The notes beneath the pieces are model-generated. The model ran no database searches. It had not been told where the DNA came from and saw nothing but the letters and a program-made list of their open reading frames with translations. The position numbers were made by a program, and so were the translations under genes. 64,000 nt of DNA from Norana najaformis. Lineage: Eukaryota > Annelida > Clitellata > Crassiclitellata > Hormogastridae. Shown in pieces: positions 22,901 through 38,879 of the stretch (the first letter of the stretch is position 1; the number at the start of each line of letters is the position of its first letter). The stretch spans positions 38,434,396 to 38,498,395 of the forward strand of contig OZ029916.1 in the NCBI GenBank assembly GCA_964023275.1, written 5' to 3'.

Positions 22901-25900
22901 CAGTAGACCAGTCTCCTGGTGACATCTACAGTCAGTGATTGGATGCGTTTCCCAACAATCACTACGTCACGGTAGTCATAGCTTTTCGTATTCATTGTGA
23001 ACAGGCGAATCTCGTGTCCAACCGCAAAAAAGACCATCGGCACAAGCCCTGATCCAATTAATAAATGTAACAGAACATCCTTTTTCAATATGCTCCTTCA
23101 TAAGACGAATTCTATAATATTAATAACAACAATGATAATGATAATAATGATAATAATAATATTAATAATACTTCTTTGGACTTCTACCGTTACTGAGTCT
23201 GCAAGTCAAAATTATTTTTCACATACACCATGGCTTTCATGTGTTTTTGGACAGCATCTGTTCGCATGAAATTGTGGACTCCTTTGAGTGAAGTGCTCTG
23301 CCTGTTGAGAAAGGAGACAATTTTCAGCTACAGAGTCAAGCCTCAGGCCTACATACCTAGGTAAGCTGTTTGCAACTGAGAAATATGTTGTAGTTCTGTG
23401 ACCCATCAGCCTGCTGTTGGCAAATGCCTGCCATGCACAGATCTGGTGACTCGAGGGATACCCAGATGCTGCATCTTCTTCTATCTACAAGGGAGTGCTG
23501 GACTGCGATGCAGCTGTGCACTGCATACTTCACTGGCTGCTGTCGTATCCACTGTCGATGAAATGCGGTCCAGGAACCCTAAACGTGATGTCATCTGTAC
23601 ACTGTGGACGGGAATCCATTGGCTGGACTCTACATTTGTGCAGAGGCCCACCACTGGTGAACTTTCTAGTCATCTATGCAGTGTTTGTTTACTGACAAAT
23701 TTTCTGTTCTTAATGACATTTACTGTGATTTAGGCCAGTGTAGAGAGTGCATTCTAATCAGTTTCTCTTGAAGCAGCACTATAAAAATGTACGATTATGA
23801 AAAATGGCAATGATGATGATGATGACAATAATAATAATAATAGTGCTACTGTAGCAGTAGTAGCAGCACTAATAATAACAATAGTAATAAAAATAATTAA
23901 AGTAGTAGTAGTTGTTGTTGTAGTAGTAGTTGTTGTAGTAGTAGTTGTAGTAGTAGTAGTTGTAGTAGTAGTTGTTGTAGTAGTAGTTGTAGTAGTACTA
24001 GTAGTAGTAGTAGTGGTAGCAGTAGCAGAAGTAGTAATAATAGTAGCTTTACTGACCGGTGGCCTTGCAGGACAGTCCCCCTCGACTGCCAAGGACTAGT
24101 TCGAAAAAGCCTTCGTGACACTGACACTTAAAAGATCCTTTGACATTGAAACATAACTGAGGACAATGGTTGCCCCAAACAGCACATTCATCCACATCTG
24201 AAATCCAAACCACTCTTATGTCAAGTAGTGTAATGTAAAGAAAACAATTAGATGGCACCTTTTAAGCACCTCTCAGAAGTGCTGCTTACACAGCCATCTA
24301 ACTGAACTAAGGAACCTGAAATAGGAGCGACTTCTAAACGCATTAGTCTCAAGTTGTAATCCAGAGACTGAAATTCATATATTTGAATCACTGGTGATGC
24401 AAGGTTTTCTAAATGAGGCACGGGGCAAAGAGAGGCCAAGAGTTTCCAAGCACCACAACTACTTGCACAAATCGTTGATGACTTTCTGGGTCATTGGGAC
24501 TTTTCAGGGCTTTGAGAAACAAATCTGGGAAGCTTAAATAAGTTCATAAAATATACGACCATTCCCCAATTTCCCTTTTGTAAATTTCTGGATCCGTCTC
24601 TGGCTACATCAGATATTGCATGCTAGCACAGATTGTGTCAGATCAACAAAATGTTCCTCAACCCCAATATTTACCCTCTAGCGGTGTTACCAGAGCAAGG
24701 TCCACACAAAAAGATTAACTGTAAATTGTTTGGCGTTACCTTCGCAAGTTTTCCGGTCAGTTCTTGAAATGCGCAGACCCTCTGGACAGTGACAGACGAA
24801 GCTTCCTCTACCCAACGTTGTACAGTTATGACTACAACCTCCATTCCCTTGGTCACATCCTATTCCTCTCCCTGAATGATTAGTACCAAAGTTTATACAA
24901 ATATAATTGCCTACCTAATACACTTTATCTAATAATTATGAATTGGTTGAGTACTGACTGACTACCTAATAATTATAGTTTGAGTACCGAATGAATGACA
25001 GCATGGGTCTGAGGAACTAGAATTGGACTTTTATTCAAGCACTCATCAACTCATTAATTGATTGACTGATTGAATGAATGATTGACAGCAGGATTGATTA
25101 ATTGATGGGTTTGGTAGCTCCTTCCTTCATGCATTTAGCATGGAAAACAATTTGCCTAATATACTATTGATTAACTGATCAATCGCTTATTTGACTGAGC
25201 ATCGAATGATGGACTGACTGAGTGACTGAATTAGGGACTACGATCTGACTGACTGTCTTAAAATCGGTGCATGAGTTGCTCAGTTAAGCATTAACTCACT
25301 CATTTACTGACTCGTTAAATGAAAAAACGAATGAATAAACAATCAATGAATGATTGACCGAAAGACTGACAGACTGAATGGCCACCAAACCAGTACGACT
25401 GACTGCATGACTGCGTGAATGAATGAATGAACATGTGACAACAGAAGATGATGCTGACCACATCCGAGTTCATCTGACAAGTCGCCACAATCGTCAACCT
25501 CATTGCAGACATCGTTGCCATCGATGCACTTATGATTGGCGCACTTGAACTGACCCCAGACGCACGGAAGCCTCACTGGCTCACCTGGACCATCACAAAC
25601 AGTATGCATTTAGGTACAAAGATTTGCTCAGTGCTTCAAAAAAACCTCTCAAAGGTGTTACTTTAACTTACCTTACAATCAAAGCGTTTAACATCATGTG
25701 TATAGTGCCTTTTAAGCATTTCTCAACAGCATACCACAGAAACCAATATGACGTAGACTCCTAAGAATAATACCCCTTACCAAAATACTATATCAAAACT
25801 CGTTATACCATACCTTACCATACCATTGCACCACACCTTACCACACCATTATACCATACCTTACCAGCTAACAGATCCATAACAGCTAACAGATCCCTAC

Positions 25901-28900
25901 TTACAGAGGTCGTGGTTGTTTTCATCAGATCCATCGCCACAGTTGTCGACCTTGTCGCAGACTCTCCACTTGGGAATGCACTTCATGTTGTTACAGCGGA
26001 ACCTCTTCTCCGGCGGACACTCAATACTCTGGCAGATGTGAGGCGTCTCATCTGATCCATCACCACAGTCATTATCACCATCGCATCGCCACTCAGGGGC
26101 TATACAGATCTACAATGCATCATGGTAAAGTTAAAGGTAACATGTCAAAGGTAATACACTTGGTAACAGTAAAGTTAATACATTTGTTAATGCCTCCAGT
26201 CAGTTAAAAGTAACATGTCAAAGATGATGCATTTGATAATGGTAAAATTACTATGCTCATTCACTTGTTTACATGCCTCTAAAGCAAAGGCTATATATTT
26301 GTTCACATGTTTACATGCCACTAAGAAGGTAAAGGTAATACTTCTGTTCACTTGTTGGGCTGGGACCACCACGAGTAACAATCCTAAATAAATGCTCTGA
26401 ATGAATGAATGAAATGAATGAAGGATCTTGATAATCAACAAAACTTAGAAATAAGAATATGCAAGGAACTCATTTTGACCTAGGTTTTCCTTCTCGCCTT
26501 CTAAGTGAGTTTCTCGCTAATTTACTGTACCGACTTTGTGAGGGTCTTCTGTGTATGGTCATGCACATAACGCCTTTCAAGAACTTCTCAAAGGCGCTGA
26601 AACAAATCCATCTGACAGGTCTAGGCAAACATCGATCCTCTAGAATAAGAAAGATTTTGGTTTGCAACGCACTGAATTGTCGCACTGAAACTTGTTGGCC
26701 GGGCAGAAGCGTCCATTCGGGTAGCGGGTCGTACAGTTGAGTTCATCCGAGGCATCCTGGCAGTCCTTGTCTCCGTCACATACGAATGCTTTGTCAATAC
26801 AGTGGTTGCTTCGACAGCGGAACTGGTCTGGCAGACAATCATGGTACTCTGCACAAAATTCACAAACATACATACAGCTTTGAAGAATTCCAACACCTGG
26901 CTCTCCTCGGTCAGGTACGAAATCTTAGAACTTTAAAGCAAAGTAAGTAAAGACTCAATTATTTCATATAAGGAAACAAAGAAGAGGTGTGCTCATACCC
27001 ATTCTTTGCCCTTTGCTCAGACCGAAAGGAAAATCTGCTTGGTGACAGAGACACGCATTCACAAACAACTTGCCCAGGTTTGTTACATGGAGTCTGCTCA
27101 AGTGTCTCGAACTCGTAATAATTAAATTTCAGGCAGAGCATACCACTTAACAGATTATTATAAGATTATTAGACATTTATAACAAGCACAATTAACTACA
27201 GCCTCAAAGGCATGTGCAACAGCCTCAAAAGCGCGTAAAGACTATCATATATACGTCATATATATCATATATACAGACTGTCGTATATACATATGTATGC
27301 ATGTACTGTATGTATGTCTATATGAATGCATGTATGTATGACATTGTATGCAAACAGGCACTTAATATAACGCTTTTTAAGTACCTCCCAAAAGCACTGC
27401 CTATGCTAGCCTAAATGATGTTAAAATCATTAAGAACAAAAGATTACCGTAGAAATAAAGAGAGTAAGACAAAACACTGACCGCATCCCTCTTCATCTGA
27501 TCCATCTCCACAATCGTCGTCATGGTCACAGTTCCATCGACCGGCAATGCACTTGTGGTTGCGACATCGAAACTCCGATTCAGAACACTGGCGGAAAAGT
27601 GGAACTGCGGAAACATGACCAAAACCAGTTTCCAGTTGGTAAGCAACATTTATTCAGACAGAAATCAACCTTAACATCATTGTAAAATTATTATGAACAT
27701 GGTTGAAACATTCCTATAACATCAACATCATGTTAACATCAACAATATTAAAACATAAATATCATGTAACATAAACATCATGTAACATTAACATCATTGT
27801 AACATTAACACCATTATAACAATAACATCATTGTAAAATTGTATAAATAACTGTGTAAATTATCTTCTTCGCATTACACTATATTACCATAACATCAACA
27901 TCTGTATAGCATTGACATCAGCATGACATCATAGTACCCCTAATGCAAAAACATACTGCAAAGCTGCGGGTCTTCATCTGAATTGTCTCCGCAGTCATTG
28001 TCGAAGTCACAGCGCCATCTGAGAGGTATGCAGCGACGATTAGTGCACTCAAAATCTCCTGAAACAGAAAATAGGATTGTACTAATTTACAAGACTGATT
28101 CTAAACATGATACTTAAAAATGCTAGATAAACCCAACCCGCTAAGTTTCTTGGTATATTAGTGCCCAGAAGTCACTGGAACCTCCAAAACTTCCCAGAAT
28201 TTTCCAGAAACACTGCTATTTTCTGAAGTAATCAAGAATTCGAAATTTACCAGAATCTGTTAGTTTCTGGAATTTCTGGAACATTTTAGAATCTCCAATA
28301 ATGTGAAGTTTCCAAAAATTGTGGAAATTTTAAAGAATCTGTGGCAGTTACTGAAATTTTCAGGAAGTTCTGGATAATTCTGGATAATATTCTGTAGTTT
28401 CTGGAATTACCAAGTCATCACACAAAACTGTCTAGCTGCAGGAGGTAATCAATGTGCTCTGACACCAGACGGCTTATGTCTCAAAGTGTTCAAGCAAAAT
28501 TAGCGTCTGCTCTTAGCAGACATTATGTTTATTAGTGTAATTACCCTACATGGGGGTTGCATAAATTGCTGACCTGTGGGGTGGCACTTGGGACAATTCT
28601 CGGGTTCTTCATCAGAGTTGTCTCGACAGTCGTCGTTCCCATCGCACAGTTCCCAACTCGGAATGCAACGGTAGTTTGTCTTGCATCTCGTCCAGGACTC
28701 CGGACACGTCTGATTACCTATGGTCAGTAGACATTGGCACAACGAAGATCAATCTAATCTAAGCTCTATGGTAGTGACTTCTAGGCCAAAGAAGTGATAA
28801 TGCAGCCAACGTTTATGCAGAAAACAATAAAACTTAAGAAAAATAAAAAAAATAATATAGATAAAAGAAACCAAAATATCACAACATAGTTACAAACTGC

Positions 28901-31080
28901 GTCCACAAACCATGAAAATGTTCACAGATACTGTCAATGAAATTCAAATTGTGGTTGTAAAGAATGTCGAGTTCAGAGCCACAAGTAAAATGTTCATCAA
29001 AATCAAGCACCCACAAAATATTCTTAAGAAAATCTGATGGCAAATGAGCTAAAGAACATCAAAAACATAGTGCATTGCTGTTTAGTTATATGAAGTATCT
29101 GTAAGTGCCTCTTAAAGGCACTGCATATGAAGGTGCCAAACATACCAGTGACTACTGTACGGTGACTCAAGTCATATTATTCTTTGACTTACGACAGAAC
29201 TCTTCTGTAAGTTCGTCTGATCCGTCGCCACAGTCATCGTCAAAGTCACAGCGCCAAACCTTTGGGATGCAGTGACCGTTGCCACAGGTGAACTCCGATG
29301 ACTTGCACGTCCGCGTAGCTAAAAATGTTTTAACAGCCAGCAGGTACTACACAGATGAACCTTGATAGAGGACCTTGAAAGGTCCTCTCTGACAGATGCT
29401 GTAATATGGGTTGAATGATAACATGCCTGAGGGCTCATAAGTAGTTTGTTCTTTAAGAAGTCTACATTAATTGACAATATAATACAAGCGCTTGAGACTT
29501 GGCAATCAATGGTTTCAGTCCCTTCCGCAAGGTGTCAGGTATACACACGCTTTATCAGCATTTATGTAGTGCCTTTGGTATATCTCTGATACGGTGATGC
29601 AAGTCAGTCAGTTGGTAGTGAGTTACCACTAAAACCCACTGATCACAAGTTTAAGTCTCCATTTTCAAACAAGCAATAGAGTAGGACAAAAGTATGTATG
29701 TGCACATGATTATTTATATAAGGCTAACTCTCTTTCTGTCTCTTTTTAAAGAGAAAATATAACTGCTCCATATAAATGTTGTTAGTTTTCTCCTGAACTG
29801 TATATATAGTAAAGTTCTAAATTGTTACAAAATATTGCATTATTACTGTCGCTGTGTGTTTTTTACTGTTTGCATGCATTGCTATTTGTAATGTGTGGGC
29901 ATCTGTCTCTCACTATAAAATTACTTACTTACTTACTTACTTACCTTGTTAACTTAATCTAGTACATTGCACTTAAGAAAATGATACACCGGTGCTGCAA
30001 TTAGGCAGATGCTGATGAATCCATAAACGTACTGCAGTGTTCGTTGTGAGGCAGTTCATCCGATATGTCCCCACAGTCGTCCGCCTGGTCACAGGTCCAG
30101 GAAGATGGAATGCACCTTCCGTTGCGGCAGCGGAACTGCCAAGGTTCACACTCACGGTTGTCACAGTCAGCTTCGTCCGAATTGTCACCACAATCGTTCA
30201 TCGAGTCACAGATCTTGAAAGGAAGTGTGCAGTTGAGGTTGGTGCACTGGAACTGGCCAGGGGGACAGTGTCGCTCCGCTAAGGAATACAGAGACAAAAC
30301 GAAGAATGTCAGATAACAATCCGAGAGAGACAGAAAGCGAGACAGAGAAATTGACAGACAAAAGGTAACAAAAAAAAGTCATTCTGTTAAAGAATTAACA
30401 AAGAATGTATAATAAATTATTATCATCATCACTATTATTATAATTACTATTAGTATTATTGTTATTATCACTATTATTATAATTACTATTATTATATCAT
30501 TTGTGCACAAAGTCACACAGAAATGTGAATATGAGGCACAGTTATTGTTATTATTTCTGCAATTATTAAGCACCACACCTAATGACTAAGTAGCAACTGA
30601 TGGTGCTGAGCAATTGTGAGTGAAGGACTTGCTCAAGGCCCCTACACAGTAACAATCAAAGGGAAGACCTGTACCCTCCACACTACAAGCAGAGCACTCT
30701 AACCAATCGGCTACTGTACCTCCCTCTGTCAGCCGCCAGGTGATAATGCAGTTAGGTATCCAGAAACTTGAAACACCAATGAGTGTGGTCTGAGGCATTT
30801 CTTGGAGGAAGAGAAAGTTTTGAAGAAAGATTGGTAGTCAGTTGCATTTTTCAAGGGCAGCAGTATGGAATGCACAATGGCCAGTGACAGTTCTGCAATC
30901 GTGGCTCATACAACTGAGACAAGATGTCGATAGCCCAAGATCACAGGCTGCTGGGAGTGATATAAGCAGAGAGTAGTTGTTGAAAATAGGTAGACTTGTT
31001 GTGTTACAGATTTTATAAGTCGGACAGATCTGTTTCAATATTATCTCTAGGAATACAATGCAGCTGCCAATAAATGTAAT

Positions 31081-31131
<51 letters not shown>

Positions 31132-34100
31132 TAGTACGGACAGAGAGAAAGAGAGACAAAAGAAAGACAGACAGACAGGCAGACAGATGAAAATTCAACA
31201 GCAGTCCCATTAGCAACTGACCACAGTCTGGTGGTTCATCCGACCCATCCCTGCAGTCTTTCTCTCCATCACACTTCCAGAGAATGGAGATACACCTGTC
31301 ATCCGAGGCACCACACCGTATCTGACTCGTTGAGCAGTTGGCCATGCAAGTCCTTCCGTCCTGTCCAAGGACAAAGAATTCGGGACAAGCACAGGAAAAT
31401 GAGGATCCACCCGGAGCAATCAAGCAGAGATGAGAACATCCACCGTTGTTCGATCCACAAGGATTGGTGGCTACGAACAGAAGAAATTCATCGTAAATTT
31501 CAAAGTAATGTAATGAATTACAACTAGATTTTCTAAGGCAAAATCATTATGTATATATCAAGATATTTGTACAGCAACTTCTAAGTATCTATCGTGCCAC
31601 CCGATCATCTGTTTGGGAGCATTTTTGGTTTGTAATCTAATGACGGCAGGTCCAAGCCAGCTGAGCTAAGAAGTACAGCGTAATCTAAGGTACCATAAGA
31701 CCTCATTTATTGCTTCAAACTTTTTTGCAATTGTCAATGACTGACTCCACCATCAAACCAGCTGGCAACTTTTGATCTATTTCATAATAGAAAATATAAT
31801 AAAATAAAGTATACTAACCGTAAATACTAATATTAAATTTAGTAAAAAATTATTGTAAAATAAAAAATTAGAAAATAAAATACAACACAGTAAAATACAA
31901 TGAAATATAATAAATAATATTCCATTCATATCATAACGGCAATATAATTCATTTTGTAGTACTTAAAATTCATTACTGCAAATAAAACCTTTATATAGCG
32001 TCAGCTTAACAGCCAACAAACCAACAAAACACGATTCAAACCAGGGTTGCAGCACTGAACATCTACTATCTAGAAAAACTACTGGTAATGTAACAGAATG
32101 TGATCAAGATATAACACTTGCAGTGCTTTTGAGAGGTTCTTTATAGGCACTATATTATGTGTATCTATACATATATACACATATACAGTACATACATGCA
32201 ATACATACATGCATTCATACACAGACCTACATACAACATCAAGTGGGTTGATACCTTGCCGTTGTCGGAGAGGATGTACAATGTGTATGTCCATTGGACG
32301 GTGGGTGAGGTTGAGAAGTACTGACCGTCTCTCCCCAGTGAACCGGTTTGCCCTCTCAATGGCTTTATGGTTCCAGTCCGTCCAGTACATCCACTCCTCA
32401 AACAAAGTCAGCGCAAAGACATGCGGAACCGTTCCCTCCAGAACCGAGTGGCGATTCCTGCCATCGGCATCCGCATACCTAGATCACAGAAGATCAGAGG
32501 TCAAGTCATGATTATGTCACAATTCAAAACTGATAAGTCTCTCTCTCTCTCTCTCTCTTACTCTGTCTCTCTTACTCCGTCTCTGTCTCTTTGTTTCTTA
32601 CTCTCACTCACTGTCTCTGTCTCTTCTCACTCATTCTGCCTCTGTCTGTCTTTTTCTCATTCACTCTGTCACTGTCTCTCACTTACTCTGTCTCCCTGTC
32701 TCTCTCTTCAATACACTGTGCATTCCAAACCCACGATGTTCTAAATCCTTTTAAATTTCAAGTAAACACTGCAATTTCATGTTGCAAACATTACGCAATC
32801 CTGTAACGTTTACTTGAGGCAACTTCGTCCTATTTCATCGGTTGCTTCTCACCTTGTTCTCCGTCACCCCCCAGGATCTCCAGTTACAGTTTAATGTCTT
32901 CAAAATTATCTTTCCCAGCTCAGTTCCAGTTTAGAGCTGCAGTCCTTTTATACAAGAAACTTTGTGGTTTAGCAGCGAGAAGTGCTACTTCAATCATCAA
33001 CCTATGGACTGGCTATAATTGAGTTCTTGAGTTGTAAGACCAACTATACTTACTATTTGGCCTATTCATGAGTTCATCTTGGCCATAGCAAACATTCATG
33101 TATGCTTCAGACTCAGATTTACTGACCTTGCATTCACAGTAAGTGCTTGAAATATAAATAAATATATACGATTAGATTAGATTTCCTCTTTGGAGACTCA
33201 CTCAATGTAGTCAAGGTGAGCATCAGCCCACCAGATACGATTCGTGATGTAGTCCACCGTCAGTGCATTGGGCCAGCCAAGGCGTGTGTTTATGACGACA
33301 GACCTACGTGTGCCGTCCAATCCGATTCTGCCGATGTAGGGAGTCAGTCCCCAATCCGTCCAATACAAATACCTGACATCAGGAAATGTGGGATCAAATA
33401 AAACTGAATAAAATACCAGCCTCAAAATGTAAAATCTAATCCAGCCAAATTATTCCCTAAAATTCCCAAACAATATACTGCACCAAAGGCTAAATCAACT
33501 ATACATATAATCAGCTAACCTTTGCGATACAAAACCAGCCTTGTATGTATGAATGTACGTATCAGTGTATGTATGTGTGTGTGCATGTGTACATATGTAT
33601 ACATAGTGCAGTCCCGATAATATTAACCATTGCATCCTATTGAAAAAAACAGTTAAAAGTTGTGATCTGACATTTATAAAGCACAATTTCAAGAATAAAC
33701 TCATCAGAGGCGCTCCTGACCCAAAACAGTGATCTTTGATTAGGAAGATATGTCCATGATCAAGATAACTTGATCATGAACAGCAACTGGTTGTACAATT
33801 GTGTTCTGTCACAAGTTAAACCTATTAGGTTTGGGGTCCATAAGGATCTATCTAATTTGAGTCCATTGTTGCTCCTACTTTATATCAATGATCTTCCTAA
33901 TTCATCCTGTTTACTTCTTTTAATTCTCTTTGTAGATGATACAAATGTCATTTTATCACATCTTTAAACACATTGTTACAGCCTGTTAATTTAGAACTGG
34001 TATATGTTGCTGACTGGTTCAAGACACTTGATTATTAGTGTTGAATTTGTCTAAAGCCAGCTGTATTCTGTTTCACTGTCACAGAAAGCTACTTCCTAAT

Positions 34101-34947
34101 AAAAAAAAAACAGAGTCTAGTGACAGTAGATCAATTTCGCAAACTAAGTGATCGAGGTTTCTTGGTGTTTATGTATATGGGCATCTAACCTGGAAAATAC
34201 ACATCAAACTCTTATCAACCAGAATTGCTAAGTCCCACCCACATCAGTAATGTATTACCCTGTGATATACGTATAGACTTGTATTATTAACTTATTTATC
34301 CATATTTGTCCTACTGTAATATTGCATAGGCTTCTAATTAATCATTATGGACAAAGAGATTAATTCTGCTTCAGAAATGCGTAATCCTCATCTTTGCTGG
34401 AAGATGCCTATCATCTCGAGTTTACAATTATGATTACAATTACACGTCAATTCAACAACAGGAATTCCAAACAACATTCAGACGTTAAGCCAATTAGAAA
34501 CTGTTAACTAATTTCTGCCGAACAAACCCCAGATACGGATGTGCAGCCAAAGCCCTCGGACTTGACAGCTCGTCCTCAATCAAGGACATCTGGAAGGTTC
34601 CATTCAGTTCGCTGACGTAAATCTTATTATTCTTGTTATCTCCCCAGTACAGCTTCCTACAATGCAGCAACAAAAAGCATAGAAAAGGCTAAGACGCGTG
34701 TAGTAGAGGTACCTTGATCTACACCGGCCTAGTTAGATACTTTGTTTAAAACATACGTCAAGGAGTAACTGGGCGCCTACCAATCATCGCTTATTTCAGA
34801 GATCTGAATCTCGGGCTAGCGCAATCTTTACACGGGACCTTAAATGGCGTGGCGCCCATTCAAACACTACAGGTGTACGAGCATGGAAACGAGAAGTAGC
34901 TTTGCCTAAACATTTTTTAGGTGTAAAACCAGTCATCACTTTTACGC

Positions 34948-35024
<77 letters not shown>

Positions 35025-38000
35025 GGGGTAAGGAGGAGCAGGAGAGGAGGAGATAGGGAAAGACAGACAGTGAGGACCGATGGAGGGAGGCATGGCGAGT
35101 AAGGAGGCAGGGTAAAAGAAAGATGGAGAGGGAGGCAGGAAGCAGAAAGGAAAGACGGAGTTAGAAGGAAGGGAGAGGGCAGAGAAACAGAGAGGAAGAA
35201 AGGGAGAGATGGGAGGGCATGAGGAAGAAAGACAGGCGGGGAGAGAGGTAGGGAGAGGAGGCAATAAGGGATGGAGGAGAGGAGAGAGAGATGGAAAGCG
35301 AGTCCGGGAGACAGGGAGGTAATAAGGGAGGGAGGACAGAGGGAGGACAGAGAGGAAGCATGGAGAGAGGGGAGGAATGAGGCCGGTAGGGAAGGGACAC
35401 GGAGGCCCGCAGGGAAGGACACTGATAGAGAAGTGCAGTCAACTGGAAGCAAAAGAGGATATCCCCAGAAAGGATAGTGCACCAAATTACCTCTATATGG
35501 GAAAGGCTAGTATCAAACAAACGTAAACGTCAACAAAGCCAGAAACAACAACAACAAAGGATGATGCAAAAATACAACACAGAAATGAAAACTAACATAA
35601 TAAAGGCAACACAGGAACTGGACAAACATTCCTGATGTCAGGAATGTTGCGTGGAATCTGGGCCAGTGATGGAAAGTTCCCTTATACACTTCACAAATTA
35701 TGCCCTGCCATTCCCTAACTGAGTAAGGTAAAGGGAGGAAGGTAAGGTAAAGCAAGGAAAGTGAAGTAAGAAAAGATAGGATAAGGCAAGAAGGTAAGTA
35801 AAGGAAGGTAAGCCAAGGAAGATATCACAAGACATGGTAGGCAAGGAAGGTAAGGTATGGTAAGGAACGCAAGGTGGGATGTTCCCTTGACTGACGTACC
35901 TCCCAATCCACTCAACTGCCAGACCGTCGGCAGATGGCAGGTTTTGCCAGACGATCGTTTCTATCCCTGTTCCATTTATGAACATGCGCATGATCTTCCG
36001 CAACAGGACGTCAATGAAATAGAGTCTCTGTTCGGCGTAGTCAAAGTCCAGCGCTACAACGTTGTGTAGTCCTTGCGTCACGATGCCATAGTACTGTCCG
36101 TCTGTTGTCAGGTTTCGGATGTAGTAGCGGTTGCTGAAGACGAGATACGGCTCAATGTCTAGCACAGAAAGAACACAGAATATCTGCTCTGTGACCGATT
36201 GATTGCTGATGAATCTGTTTAACCTTTTAACCTCTGTGGTTTGGTTCTTCGCTCACCCGATGGACATATGGCAGGTTAACAAATGCATTACTTACTTCCT
36301 TTATTACTGAGTCCCACTGCAACATGTTAGAACATCGTGGAAGTGAGGTAATGCAGTGCAATGTGGTTTATGTAAAGTAATGTAACTGGGCATTTATATA
36401 GCATCTTCAAGCCAAGTTTTGCTGACCGTCTTTTTTCTTGCACGTTCTTTCATCCTCAGCTTTCTGATATCCTTCCGCACATTTGCATGAGTAGTTGCCT
36501 GGAGTGTTCGTGCAGAGCTGAGAGCAGGCTCCTGGCACATCTTGGCACTCGTTAATGTCTGAAAGAGTGCAAACATGCACAAGTGCAACAATGTATGCAC
36601 GTATATAATCTATAAATGTATGTACGTATGTGTGTGTGTAATCCATATGTAGGTATATATGGATCTACATGGGCATTTGTATAGAGTCTTCTCAGAAACT
36701 CTCAGTGTTCCACACTAGCCCAAACATTATGGTTCGATAGGAACAACAAGGCAAACGATGGTCGATTAAAAGGAAAAGCACCCAAAAGCGACCGTTCTTG
36801 CACACATCTATGACCAACCAAGGAATTCCAGTTCGTAACTGACATTACATTACACAGTGATCACAGGATCAGAGCTCCTGCAATTACCAGCAGAAGTACA
36901 TTCAATGCCAAGGCCCCAGTGCATTCACTCTTTTGTCTCAATCTCAAAGGAAATTAATGTCAAAATAGGAAAACTAACACTGTCCGTGTCGTATCTTCTT
37001 CTATATATTTTTATGTGTGTAGCACCACTACTCATAACACTAAGCATCAGTTACTGACGCTATGCATTAATAGCATTAACGAACGATCCATGGTCTCCGT
37101 ATGGCAACCTGCCCAGAAGAATCTTAAACCTGCACTTCTCTAAACTACAGGTGCCAAAGAAACCATGCCACCGTGCTTCCATAAACACGTTAGCCATGCC
37201 TCTCCACACAAGGTAGCAATTCTACCATAAACTTGGTGTCCATGCTACCCTAACTTCCCTAAGCCTAGTAATCAAGCTACAATAAGCACAGTAACCATGC
37301 CAACCTAAGCTTGTCAGTAAAAAATGTAGAACACGTGAAACATGAGACAGACGATGTGTATGTGTATGCATTGGGATATTTTTATAGCATGTTTTACACA
37401 CCGCTCATAGTCCCTGGTAGCCTAAGTTTGTCTGTGATGACCACAGAATATGTGAAATATGAGGTGAAAGATTTTCAGCTTAGCTACCTCTGCAGGCCTT
37501 TCTGTTGGTCATCAAGGTGTAGCCGGGATTGCACAAACAGTAGTAACTGGTTATCGTGTTGACACAAATATGTTCACACTGGTTGCTTGCTACGGTTGCA
37601 CATTCGTTCACAACTGTAGAAGAAATTAAAAGGCAACAGATTTATCTATTTCACTAATGTTTTATGGAGAAAAAAATTGAATCCATTAGTTTTGAGGGAG
37701 AATTGAACCTAAAGTACAAGTCAGAGAGTCGTAACAGTTTATTTGTTATTTTCACACCAAAGGAAGTGTGAAATTTTCTGTCATTTTGGCAAAAACCTCA
37801 CCAGAAGAGAGTTTAATGACTCTGGACAAGTCGCTTGTGCACAACTGACTTGCACCTCAGATTCCGATATACTGATCTTGAGCACATATTGCAAAATAAG
37901 AACAACATAAAAATAAATAATACATAAAAACATAAATACAACAGGGGTAGGTGAGGGCAATATTTTCCTAATTCTCAGGGTTTAATCTGAAACAATTCAG

Positions 38001-38827
38001 AGTGATTCTCAGCTGTGGAGGGTGGCACAACTGCTCCACATCCACAGCGCCCCATCCATCTGGAATAAACTAACACCAGAATTACGACAATAATCTGACC
38101 CATCATATGAACTCACCAACACTTCACCTCTTGCAATTTCTGTGCAGGTCTTTTAACTCAAAACTGAAAACACTCCTCTTCCACAAATCTTATCCTGATT
38201 CCTCCTCATCTCCTATCTCTTTCCACTTCAATTCAAAACACTATTTGCCTGCCTGACTCTTAAATCTTGATCTGTAACCAAACCTTCTTGCCTATTGATT
38301 TTGTTTTGACTAAGCACCTGTGAATAAGCTGGTCCCCGTGACTTAGCTTTCGTTGGGCGCTGTAGAAATCGTGAGCTTATTGTGATCAGCCTCCAGTCCA
38401 CTTACAGCAGTGAGGTGGTTCATCTGAACTGTCCCCGCAGTCTGGGTTGCTGTTACAAACGAACTCATAACTGATGCACTGACCATTGTTACATCGAAAC
38501 TGACCTCCGGGACAAGTTGGGGCAGGACTCACTGAAAGAAATCATCATCATCATCACCATCACCACCATCATCATCATCATCACCATCACCATCACCATT
38601 ATCATCATCATCATCATGTTATTACCAGTTACCATCCACCACTGTCGTCATCAACTGCAACCACTATCATCACATCAGCTACCATCAATCATTGTCATCG
38701 CCACTGTCATCATCACCCTCATCAGTTACCATCATCAGTCATTACCAACTGCCACATTCATCACCATCATCATCATCATCGTCGTCGTCATCATCATCAT
38801 AATCAATAACTACCAAACATCAATATG

Positions 38828-38879
<52 letters not shown>

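Noticed and set aside
23754..24127. Long reading frames on both strands of poly-Thr, poly-Val and poly-Leu
   Set aside because: They are all translations of the same GTA/GTT trinucleotide array; no start context or conserved sequence.
26959..27141. Cys-containing minus-strand frame between LA exons
   Set aside because: It lacks the six-cysteine LA or EGF pattern, and exons 27482-27604 and 26673-26848 already join in phase.
34796..35520. Frames of 115-229 residues rich in Ser, Leu and Pro on the minus strand
   Set aside because: Produced by the purine/pyrimidine tract and the (TA)n/(GA)n microsatellite; three overlapping frames are open at once, the mark of low-complexity DNA.
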